Origin: Treponema sp.
GTDB taxonomy: Bacteria; Spirochaetota; Spirochaetia; Treponematales; Treponemataceae
Length of the DNA: 47,250 nucleotides
NCBI GenBank assembly: GCA_024691105.1
Contig: JAILNY010000003.1
Span: forward strand, 1-47,250
Reading direction: 5' to 3'
Under the pieces are notes generated by a model, which saw nothing but the letters and a program-made list of their open reading frames with translations, was not told the origin of the DNA and did not search any database. Of this stretch, positions 7,113 to 14,362 are shown piece after piece; the first letter of the stretch is position 1; every line of letters starts with the position of its first letter. The translations under genes and the position numbers were made by a program.

Positions 7113-8588
7113 CTAAACGATAATCTTCCAGCGGCCGGTTTTATTTGAACCGATTCGCTGGATTTTATTTTGTTCAACCAAAGTCTGGAGTGCACGAGTT
7201 ACTGTCGCGCGCGAAATATTGAGGCGAGAAGCAATCTGCTCTTTTGTCTGCGCGGGATCTTGAATGAGCATTGAGTAAACTGACTGACATGTCTTTTCTT
7301 TTTTTGAAAGCTTTGAATTGATGGCGCTGGGATTATTATATTCTGTAGATGGCTCCTGGATATTAAGACCTGCATCGTTTTTTAAAGTATACAATGTTTT
7401 TTGTTCAAGAAGAATTTTTGCTTCCTGGATTCTCTCATCGAGTTTTTTTACGAGAGCATTTTTTTTATCCTGTGTAAGACGGCGTAATGGAGCAAGAAAT
7501 TTTTTGTACCATCTGGAAATATCTTTTAGCGATGCAAAGTCAATTTTGTCAGCAATTTTTTGCATCGGAAGAATTTTAAACTGCTCGTTTTGAGTTTCTT
7601 CAAATGGCTTTGAAGGAATTCTGAAGGATGAAGTCATTTCTATTTCAAAATCCAGCTTATTTAAAAACATTGATTTTCCAGAATCGTAAACTGGTGCAAC
7701 TCCAATCCATTGCAGGGTATCGGTGTTACGCAAAAAACTTATGTTAAAAGAATGCCGGTCTTCGTTTGCGATTATAAAATCGAGCAAAAATATTTTTAAG
7801 AGATCTTCTTCTGCGTTTGGAATTTGCAATTGCTCGCAACGTTCAATAAGTTTATGGTAATCATATTTAACGCCGCCTGTTAAAGTAATATCCTGATAAA
7901 TTGAGTCAAGCGGGACCATCTCTGTATTTTGATCTGCAATGTCAGGACAAAGGCTGTAATAATTTTCATCGCGGACTTCTAAAGTGTAGGGCGTGTGAGA
8001 AATTTTTAAGCGTCGACAAATCTCGGTCGCAAGAACTTCGTTTAATGGTTCCTGCTGTTCCGTGCCGGTTCCGGCTTTTTCAAGATAGTCAATTCCGTTT
8101 ATTCTAACCCAGCGCTTAGAAAGTTCACCACTTGTTGTGTTATCCGGTGAGCGCGAAGAGGAATTTTTATTTAAGGCTTTTGAACTTGTCATAAGCCTGA
8201 GCCCAATAGCCTCGTCATAATCGTTTGTAAAAAAATTGATGTCATCCCACCAGATTTTTCCAACGTCCGAAAGAGGACAGACCCAGTATTGGTCGGAAAG
8301 GCTTAAGTAAAAACTTTTCTTTGCAAGCTCTTCTGCTGACTGGACTTCAAGTTCTGAGAGCATGTTTTTAAAACTTTTTCTGGTATATGGAATAATCCGG
8401 TTGTTAAAAAAATCTTCCAGTTTCTGGCAGAGATCATATTCATTTTCTGCAGAGGGCTTTCCGTTTGTATAAAGGTGTGGCGGAAGATGTGCGACATTAA
8501 ATATTTTTTTAATCGAAGTAATATAATGCGCATTATCTTCTTCGTACTGGAGAACCGGTATATTTTTTTTATAAAGAATGAATTCCAT
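7113..8588 (-). CDS. HipA-like kinase with C-terminal winged-helix domain
   Basis: A 491-residue protein. Residues 95-300 match the HipA-like kinases common in gut bacteria: YWVCPLSD..WWDDINFFTNDY (about 101-123), TTSGELSKRWVRING (151-165), a nucleotide region (166-190), the catalytic block IIANEDRHSFN (272-282; D277, H279, N282) and the metal-binding VYDSGK (300-305; D302). A winged helix-turn-helix occupies about 436-491 (TKEQIASRLNISRATVTRAL then a G-x-W wing). HipA normally relies on a separate HipB repressor; none is seen here, so the C-terminal domain may serve that role. The promoter region holds five copies of a GGCTC-type repeat. Some relatives are labelled excisionase in databases, which I consider misleading. 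Target and toxicity are unknown. Confidence 0.7.
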   Translation of the reverse strand: MEFILYKKNIPVLQYEEDNAHYITSIKKIFNVAHLPPHLYTNGKPSAENEYDLCQKLEDFFNNRIIPYTRKSFKNMLSELEVQSAEELAKKSFYLSLSDQYWVCPLSDVGKIWWDDINFFTNDYDEAIGLRLMTSSKALNKNSSSRSPDNTTSGELSKRWVRINGIDYLEKAGTGTEQQEPLNEVLATEICRRLKISHTPYTLEVRDENYYSLCPDIADQNTEMVPLDSIYQDITLTGGVKYDYHKLIERCEQLQIPNAEEDLLKIFLLDFIIANEDRHSFNISFLRNTDTLQWIGVAPVYDSGKSMFLNKLDFEIEMTSSFRIPSKPFEETQNEQFKILPMQKIADKIDFASLKDISRWYKKFLAPLRRLTQDKKNALVKKLDERIQEAKILLEQKTLYTLKNDAGLNIQEPSTEYNNPSAINSKLSKKEKTCQSVYSMLIQDPAQTKEQIASRLNISRATVTRALQTLVEQNKIQRIGSNKTGRWKIIV

Positions 8589-8593
8589 AAGCT

Positions 8594-8731
8594 TGAGCCT
8601 TTAATATATATTATAGGCTCAATATTATATTTATGCAAGGTGAATTTAATAAATAAAGGCTCAATAATATAAAATATAGGCTTAATAACTCTAGGTAATT
8701 AGTATTGTCGCGCATTTTATCGGCTCATTAT
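8594..8731. repeat. Phased GGCTCAATA operator-like repeats
   Basis: AGGCTCAATA copies on the plus strand begin at 8616, 8658, 8679 (AGGCTTAATA) and 8722 (CGGCTCATTA). Start-to-start spacings are 42, 21 and 43 bases, close to multiples of the 10.5-base helical turn. A further copy on the opposite strand (8594-8601, TTGAGCCT on plus) makes an inverted pair with the 8616 copy. The inverted pair brackets the -10 box of the HipA-like gene, and the last copy lies just upstream of the ruvB promoter. This arrangement is typical of cooperative repressor binding. Confidence 0.65.
8611..8639 (-). promoter_or_regulatory. Promoter of the HipA-like gene
   Basis: Minus strand TTGCAT (8639-8634), 17-base spacer, TATAAT (8616-8611); predicted start near 8604, giving a leader of about 16 bases. 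One repeat lies inside the spacer and one between the -10 box and the ATG, as expected for autorepression. Confidence 0.6.
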
Positions 8732-8743
8732 TTTGTGAACTAT

Positions 8744-8772
8744 GTAAACTTTACGGAATATATGATATAATG
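8744..8772 (+). promoter_or_regulatory. ruvB promoter, leaderless layout
   Basis: TATAAT at 8767-8772 ends five bases before the ruvB ATG at 8778. A weak -35 (TGTAAA, 8744-8749) lies 17 bases upstream. No Shine-Dalgarno. Confidence 0.55.
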
Positions 8773-8777
8773 TTTTT

Positions 8778-9848
8778 ATGAGTTCAAAAAAAGAAGTAAT
8801 TGACGAAGATTTTTCTACAATCGTTCGGGCAGATTTAAAAGACAGATTTGATGAACAGGATAATAAACTTCGCCCGACGCGGCTTTGTGATTTTTTAGGT
8901 CAGGAAAGCGTCAAAAAAAATCTTTCGACTTTTATAGAAGCGGCAAAGTTGCGCGAAGAGAGTCTTGACCATCTTCTTTTGATTGGACCTCCTGGACTTG
9001 GAAAAACAACTCTTGCCCAGATTACAGCGCACGAACTTGGCGTTGACTTTAAGGTAACAAGCGCGCCGGCTTTAGATAAACCAAAGGATCTTGCCGGAAT
9101 CCTTTCGACAATTACTCCGCGAACCGTTTTCTTTATAGACGAAATTCACCGTTTAAAACCTGCAATCGAAGAAATGCTTTACATCGCAATGGAAGACTTT
9201 GAGCTTGACTGGATTATCGGCCAGGGAGCGGCCGCTCGGACTGTGCGCATTCCGATTCCGCCATTTACATTGGTTGGCGCAACCACCAAAGCCGGCAGCG
9301 TAAGTTCTCCGTTAAGATCGCGCTTCGGCTTTATCCCGAGATTTGAATTTTATACTCACGAAGAGCTTGCATCTATCATAAAGCGCTCTGCTGATATTCT
9401 TGAAATCGGTATCAAAGAAGATGCCGCTCTTTTACTTGCTCAATGCTGTCGTGGAACGCCGCGTGTTGCAAACAGAGTTTTACGCCGAATGCGCGACTTT
9501 GCTCAGGTTGTAGGAAGTTCAACGATTGACGTAAGTATTGTAAAAGACGGACTCTGCCGGCTTGAGATTGATCAGATTGGACTTGAAAAATACGACCGCG
9601 AAATTCTTCGTTCAATTATACAAAACTTTGGCGGTGGTCCGGTTGGAGCAGAGACTCTTGCAATTTCAATCGGCGAAAGCATTGATACCCTCGAAGATTA
9701 TTACGAGCCGTATTTGATTCAGTGCGGTCTTTTGCAGCGCACGCCGCGCGGCCGCATGGTAACCGACAAGGCTTATACTCATCTGGGACTTAATGCCAGT
9801 GACTACAAAGCCGGCATTAAAGATGCTTCTCAGGCAACTTTGTTTTAA
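8778..9848 (+). CDS. ruvB: Holliday junction helicase motor RuvB
   Basis: A 356-residue AAA+ ATPase. Walker A GPPGLGKTT (70-78), Walker B FFIDEIHR, sensor/arginine-finger region LVGATTKAGSVSSPLRSRFGF, and a C-terminal winged helix ending RTPRGRMVTDKAYTHLG. RuvB hexamers pump DNA through the RuvA-bound junction. Slightly long N-terminus (about 20 residues before the usual start), as in several spirochaetes. It is divergent from the HipA-like gene and shares the repeat-bearing intergenic region, so the two could be co-regulated. It ends in its own hairpin terminator at 9868-9891. Confidence 0.97.
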   Translation: MSSKKEVIDEDFSTIVRADLKDRFDEQDNKLRPTRLCDFLGQESVKKNLSTFIEAAKLREESLDHLLLIGPPGLGKTTLAQITAHELGVDFKVTSAPALDKPKDLAGILSTITPRTVFFIDEIHRLKPAIEEMLYIAMEDFELDWIIGQGAAARTVRIPIPPFTLVGATTKAGSVSSPLRSRFGFIPRFEFYTHEELASIIKRSADILEIGIKEDAALLLAQCCRGTPRVANRVLRRMRDFAQVVGSSTIDVSIVKDGLCRLEIDQIGLEKYDREILRSIIQNFGGGPVGAETLAISIGESIDTLEDYYEPYLIQCGLLQRTPRGRMVTDKAYTHLGLNASDYKAGIKDASQATLF

Positions 9849-9867
9849 AAATTTTTTTCTGGATATT

Positions 9868-9891
9868 AAATTTGCACTTGCAAATTTTTTT
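9868..9891 (+). terminator. ruvB intrinsic terminator
   Basis: Perfect AAATTTGC-ACTT-GCAAATTT stem running into a T7 stretch. AT-rich but otherwise a textbook layout. Confidence 0.65.
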
Positions 9892-9920
9892 GTGATATTT
9901 CTATTTATTTATATTTGTGG

Positions 9921-9926
9921 TATTAT
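9921..9926 (+). promoter_or_regulatory. queA -10 box, leaderless layout
   Basis: TATTAT ends six bases before the queA ATG (9933). A weak TTTCTA (9898-9903) is at 17-base spacing. No Shine-Dalgarno. Confidence 0.5.
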
Positions 9927-9932
9927 AGGCGA

Positions 9933-11006
9933 ATGTTAACTTCTGATTTTAATTTTGACCTGCCGGAAGATTTGATTGCGCAGCATCCAAGCGGCGTGCG
10001 CGGGCAGGATAAGCTTATGCTTTTAAATCGTGTTACGGGCGAAGTAGAGCATCATATGATGGATGATCTTCCTGATTTAATTGAGCCGGGCACGCTCATG
10101 ATTTTTAATAACAGCCGTGTACGACGTGCGCGCGTTTACGGAATTAAAGAGACAACCGGCCGCGAAACTGAATTTATGTTTTTAAATACAATCGATAAGG
10201 AATGCTGCATCTGGAATACAATGGTAAAGTCTGCAAAAAAACAGAAGCCTGGTATGCATTATAAATTTCCGGATGGAACTGTTGCAGAAATTATTGAGCA
10301 CGAGGGAAATGCCGGAACAGAATTCCGCGCGCTTAAATTTGATTTTGCAATTGATGAAGACTGGTTTGAACGAAACGGTCATATTCCTCTTCCTCCATAT
10401 ATCAAGCGTGGTGACACCGAAGAAGATTCTGAGCGCTATCAGAATGTTTATGCGACCGACACTGGTTCTGCTGCCTGTCCTACGGCGGGCCTTCATTTTA
10501 CAAAAGAGATGCTTAAGCGCCTTGATGATAAAGGAATTGAGCGCCGCTTTGTAACGCTTCATGTAGGGCTTGGAACCTTCCTTCCTGTGCGAGAAGAAAA
10601 TATTGAAAACCATAAAATGCATGAAGAGTGGTATACTGTTCCTGTTGAAACCGCTATGGCAATTAACAAAGCAAAGAAAGAGGGCCGTCCGATTATGGCA
10701 GTTGGAACTACCAGCGTGCGTACTTTGGAAAGCGTTGCCCAGAAAATCGAAATGGAAGGCGGCGTTGTCGGAGCGAATGATGAATGGATTCGTGCCGGGA
10801 CAAATTCAACAAGCATCTTTATGTATCCGGGATATAAGTTTAAAGTTGTAGATAAAATGTTTACAAACTTTCACACGCCGGAAAGCACTCTTATTATGCT
10901 TGTATCTGCATTTGCCGGGCGTGAAAATATTTTAAATGCTTATAAAACTGCTGTTGATAACAGATACAGATTTTTCAGCTACGGCGACTGTATGTTTATA
11001 AGATAG
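9933..11006 (+). CDS. queA: S-adenosylmethionine:tRNA ribosyltransferase-isomerase QueA
   Basis: A 357-residue protein, full family length. It starts MLTSDFNFDLPEDLIAQHP, the canonical QueA opening, so ATG 9933 is chosen over the in-frame upstream ATG at 9915. Other hallmarks: NNSRVRRARVYG, AACPTAGLHFT, LHVGLGTFLPVR, VGTTSVRTLES and MFTNFHTPESTL. QueA transfers ribose from SAM to 7-aminomethyl-7-deazaguanine in tRNA to make epoxyqueuosine. No other queuosine genes are in the window. ruvB-queA adjacency is common in bacteria, but here a terminator and promoter lie between them. The 3' end meets the opposing gene at 11022 with a 15-base gap. Confidence 0.97.
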   Translation: MLTSDFNFDLPEDLIAQHPSGVRGQDKLMLLNRVTGEVEHHMMDDLPDLIEPGTLMIFNNSRVRRARVYGIKETTGRETEFMFLNTIDKECCIWNTMVKSAKKQKPGMHYKFPDGTVAEIIEHEGNAGTEFRALKFDFAIDEDWFERNGHIPLPPYIKRGDTEEDSERYQNVYATDTGSAACPTAGLHFTKEMLKRLDDKGIERRFVTLHVGLGTFLPVREENIENHKMHEEWYTVPVETAMAINKAKKEGRPIMAVGTTSVRTLESVAQKIEMEGGVVGANDEWIRAGTNSTSIFMYPGYKFKVVDKMFTNFHTPESTLIMLVSAFAGRENILNAYKTAVDNRYRFFSYGDCMFIR

Positions 11007-11021
11007 ATGAATCGCCAGAGT

Positions 11022-11828
11022 TTAGGTGAGCTCGTGCAGAGAATATGCTGTAAGATTTAAGAACTGCTGCTTTAAAAGCGGATCACAGTTTTTATCTTTT
11101 GCAAGTTCATCAAATTTTTTTTCGGCTATCTGAATAAAATCTTCGATTATCGAATTAGTCAGCGGAAGTCTTGCTCCAAGATACTTTGTTTCAAGTTCTT
11201 TGCTTGTAAATACAAAAGGTCCTGTAAAGCAGAGTCGTAAAGAAGTGATGACATTTTTTTCTGTGCTTGCCAGAAAACAAAAGGATGCAGATAAATCAGA
11301 AAGGCATGATGTCGGACCAAGTCTTCTAAAAACTTCAACGTTCCAGTCTTCTGTTGGAATTCTTATATTTACAAGAACCGAGCCTTCTGGCATCTCAGAA
11401 AATTTTTCAAGCGGAATTATTTCAAAATTTTTCTGCCCCCTGAATTTTAGACTTGCATCGAGAGCAATTAACGGAGCAGGTAATGTAAGCCGGTAGTCCT
11501 TTGCCATCAGGTTTCCGCCGAGTGTCGCCATATTTCTTACCGCATGGTTTCCCATTGTTAAAATTGCTTCGTATAAGACTTTGGGCAAAAAATTAATTCC
11601 CATATGAAGAATTTTATTCAATGTAACAGCAGGACCAAAGTCTATGTATCGTTCATGTTTATCAATTACGGCAAGCTCTGGAATATTTCTGATAGAAAGG
11701 CTTTTTTCGCTTAAGTCATGAATATAAGTTGCGCCGCCTATAATCTTGAGGTTGCTGACTGTTTTTAGTTGAAAGAGAATATCATTAACATTTTTGGCTG
11801 TAAAAACCATGTGCTTATCAGTTGCCAT
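11022..11828 (-). CDS. FAD-binding subunit of a molybdenum-hydroxylase-like complex
   Basis: A 268-residue protein of the CoxM/XdhB type. FAD-contact motifs IIGGATYIHDL (about 29-39) and ATLGGNLMA (about 101-109) are retained; the second is followed by the expected PAPLIALDASL. Family members carry electrons between the iron-sulfur and large subunits. It is the last gene of the run (large subunit, Fe-S subunit, FAD subunit); the start ATG overlaps the Fe-S gene by 11 bases with SD GAGG close upstream. Because the large subunit has lost its cofactor motifs, the substrate cannot be inferred. FAD binding looks intact. Confidence 0.8.
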   Translation of the reverse strand: MATDKHMVFTAKNVNDILFQLKTVSNLKIIGGATYIHDLSEKSLSIRNIPELAVIDKHERYIDFGPAVTLNKILHMGINFLPKVLYEAILTMGNHAVRNMATLGGNLMAKDYRLTLPAPLIALDASLKFRGQKNFEIIPLEKFSEMPEGSVLVNIRIPTEDWNVEVFRRLGPTSCLSDLSASFCFLASTEKNVITSLRLCFTGPFVFTSKELETKYLGARLPLTNSIIEDFIQIAEKKFDELAKDKNCDPLLKQQFLNLTAYSLHELT

Positions 11829-12306
11829 TTTTCCTCTGCTTTTCTTTTGTAAAGTGAATTGAATATGCGTACAAAATTCCGTTTATAAAAGTGTCTTTTT
11901 CTATACAGCAGTCATTCAATTTTCCTGTTATGACTTCAATTTTTTCTCTTGTCGGCTGCTGGATATATTTTAACACTTCGTATGTAGAAAATATTTTTCC
12001 GGCATTACAATAACCGCACAATGATATTCCGGCCTTTTCAAAGCCTTTCATGATGTCATTGTACATATCTGTCTTTGAAAAATATTCAAGCGTTACGACA
12101 GAACTTCCCTGTAAAATACCTACCGGCGTTTTGCAGCTTGCTGCAATGTGTCCGTCAATTAGAACATAACATGAGCCGCAGCTTGCACTGTGACAACCGT
12201 GTTTTACTGATACAAGGTTTTCGCGTCTCAGAGTTGAAATAAGCATTTCTGCAGGATCTGCTTCAAGAATTACAGGCTTATCATTTAGTGTTAGTTGAAT
12301 TCTCAT
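11818..12306 (-). CDS. 2Fe-2S subunit of a molybdenum-hydroxylase-like complex
   Basis: A 162-residue protein of the CoxS/XdhC type. The plant-type cluster is complete: C38, C43, C46, C58 in the HGCHSASCGSC...C pattern. The second cluster is altered: C97 and C100 (CGYC) are present, but the usual NLCRCTGY motif reads LNDCCIEK, giving adjacent C133-C134 instead of C-x-C, and the TPG after CGFC is NAG. The second cluster may therefore be ligated differently or lost. SD AAGGAG precedes the ATG, which overlaps the large-subunit gene by 26 bases. Confidence 0.8.
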   Translation of the reverse strand: MRIQLTLNDKPVILEADPAEMLISTLRRENLVSVKHGCHSASCGSCYVLIDGHIAASCKTPVGILQGSSVVTLEYFSKTDMYNDIMKGFEKAGISLCGYCNAGKIFSTYEVLKYIQQPTREKIEVITGKLNDCCIEKDTFINGILYAYSIHFTKEKQRKNGN

Positions 12307-14362
12307 TTGCCATTATCTCCTTGAATACTTTTTCTGTGTTAAGCGGAATTGTGTTTATTTCGAGTGAAAGCGCCTGCGAAACTGCACTTGAAAAAGCAGC
12401 CGGTAAAATCCGCGAAATAAGTCCGTCAATCTGAGTTGATTCATTTTCTGAGTTCATAAAGAAGACTGCAATTTTTTCATAAGGTATAACTTCGCCTTCT
12501 ACCAGTTCCGAGAGCGTATGCTGAATTGCAAGTTTTACAGAATTTTCTGCAACTTTTGGAAGTACAATTTTTCCGGCATTTAATATCGTATTAATTTTTT
12601 TAATTTTAATCTTATAAGTAAACGGATCTATTTCAAGTTCAACTGTAATTGCGCCAAACGAAGTTGTAAAAAATGGAACTCCTGAAAATTTTTCTTTGTT
12701 CCACATCTTCATTTGTGTGACCGTAATTCCTTTGCTCGACGTAAGCGGAAGCGGTTTTCTAAATCGCTTTGACTGAATATCAAGACAACATTTTTTTAAA
12801 AGGTAATTCATTATCGTAAGGTTTGAATAAATGCTTTCAGGAACTGCAGGGTCTTCTTTATAATCAAAAGCACTGTCAAGCTTTACCTGTTTGGGATCCA
12901 GTTCAAGAATTTTTGCTGCCGTCGTTTTCCAGATTTCAAGAGTAGAGTTTGACGGCTGTAATGCATGAATAGTACAGGTTCCGTCTTTTTCAAGCGTTGC
13001 TTCCATTTTTTGATTGCAGGCAAAAATATTTGTTCCGTAATATCCGACACCGTTAAACCCGCAGGCCGTTCCGATTCCTCTGTACGGGATATTTGGAATT
13101 TTGCTGAATGAAAATTTATTATTTTTTGCTTCAAGCGAATAAGAAATAAATTTTCTGTTTAAGTCACTTTGACGGGTTAAGGCTTCAAAGCATTCTTTTA
13201 CGCGCTCATTTGAAAAAGAAAACGGCATGGAAAATTTTCTTTCAAAATTCTGCATTCTGAAAGTACCGGGTAAAAAGCCTGTTGCGTTACAGATTTTTTG
13301 TATCTGATTTTCAATTGCAAAAAACGCCTGCGAGTCAATTGTTTCGATATTAAACGAAACCGGCGGATTATTTGATTCATAGGCCTTGGCAATGATTTCG
13401 AGATTGCGCACTGAATAAATGCTGTTTGCCGCGATTACAAGCCGGTCAAGAATTTCTGCTGCAAATGGATTATGATAACCTGAATCAAGTTCAATTAAAA
13501 TCTGGTTTGCATCTATAAAGCCGTCTTTTTTTACAGAGGTTCTTATCTTAATTGTAATCGGACTTTTTTTAGTCATAAATTCAATGTGTTCATCGCGTGA
13601 TAAAACAAGCTGAACCGGATGTCCTGTTTTTATTGCAACAAGTGCTGTCTGTATAGAAAGAATTGTGTTAATCCAGATTGTATTTGTGTGCGGACTTGAT
13701 GAAATTGTTTTCTTTATAAAAACTTCTTCGTTTTTAAGATTGAATACGCGGCACAAGTTTTCCTGAAGATGTTTTGGCCACTGAGTTGGTCCGCATACTG
13801 TAAGAATATTTTTTTCAAAGGTACAAAGCGCACCGTTTGTCTCGTTACAAAAAGGAGCGTTAAGGGCGCAGGTCCAGGTTCCCTTTATATCAAAATTCTT
13901 TTTAGAAAACAGTCTTGCAAATTCTTCAGGCTTTTGCGCTTTTCCGTTTCTAATAAATCGCTGTGCATAAGGAAAATCTTTTTCTTTATTTTTTAGGGCT
14001 GGATCTTTTTCAATATCGATTTTGATTTCTGTAGCAAGAGAATCAAGTAAAATAGGATCAGGACCCGCAATAATTCCAAGGGGCTGTCCCTTATAATAAA
14101 CATTTTCACTTGCAAAAATCTCGGTTTGAATATCAAGCGTTTCTACATAATTCTGTTCGCCTAAATCTTTTGCTGTAAAAAAATAAAAGCCCTCAGGAAT
14201 ATTATTAAGACTTATTTCTTTTATCGTACCTTTTACAACAGGGCTTCTGACAATTTTTGCAAAAATCATTCCCTGCGCACGTAAATCGCTGTAATAGGAT
14301 TTTGTCAATTGAGAATAAGTCTGTTTTACTAAAGGTTTTTCTTTTGCTTTTTTAGCGCACAT
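12281..14362 (-). CDS. Degenerate xanthine dehydrogenase/CoxL-like large subunit
   Basis: A 693-residue protein (usual family length about 750-800). The fold can be followed: IFAKIVRSPVVKGTI, VYYKGQPLGIIAG, LTVCGPTQWPKHLQ, ALVAIKTGHPVQLVLSRDEH, RGIGTACGFNG. The molybdopterin features are not there. The GGGFGGK position reads SSSPHTN, the AFRGFG position reads YESNNPP, the GQG block reads ALQPSNST, and the C-terminal catalytic Glu block (GVGE) reads SRILPAAF. I infer a protein without a working Mo active site. My recollection is that T. pallidum keeps a related gene annotated quinoline 2-oxidoreductase. ATG 14362 (SD GGAAG) is preferred over GTG 14371; it overlaps the aminotransferase stop by 11 bases. 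Confidence 0.75.
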   Translation of the reverse strand: MCAKKAKEKPLVKQTYSQLTKSYYSDLRAQGMIFAKIVRSPVVKGTIKEISLNNIPEGFYFFTAKDLGEQNYVETLDIQTEIFASENVYYKGQPLGIIAGPDPILLDSLATEIKIDIEKDPALKNKEKDFPYAQRFIRNGKAQKPEEFARLFSKKNFDIKGTWTCALNAPFCNETNGALCTFEKNILTVCGPTQWPKHLQENLCRVFNLKNEEVFIKKTISSSPHTNTIWINTILSIQTALVAIKTGHPVQLVLSRDEHIEFMTKKSPITIKIRTSVKKDGFIDANQILIELDSGYHNPFAAEILDRLVIAANSIYSVRNLEIIAKAYESNNPPVSFNIETIDSQAFFAIENQIQKICNATGFLPGTFRMQNFERKFSMPFSFSNERVKECFEALTRQSDLNRKFISYSLEAKNNKFSFSKIPNIPYRGIGTACGFNGVGYYGTNIFACNQKMEATLEKDGTCTIHALQPSNSTLEIWKTTAAKILELDPKQVKLDSAFDYKEDPAVPESIYSNLTIMNYLLKKCCLDIQSKRFRKPLPLTSSKGITVTQMKMWNKEKFSGVPFFTTSFGAITVELEIDPFTYKIKIKKINTILNAGKIVLPKVAENSVKLAIQHTLSELVEGEVIPYEKIAVFFMNSENESTQIDGLISRILPAAFSSAVSQALSLEINTIPLNTEKVFKEIMANENSTNTK

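Noticed and set aside
7113..8588. Phage excisionase/integration locus
   Set aside because: The protein shows kinase motifs; no integrase, attachment repeats or phage genes are nearby.
10182..10622. Minus-strand open frame of 146 codons inside queA
   Set aside because: Shadow of queA; no ribosome site or recognisable domain.
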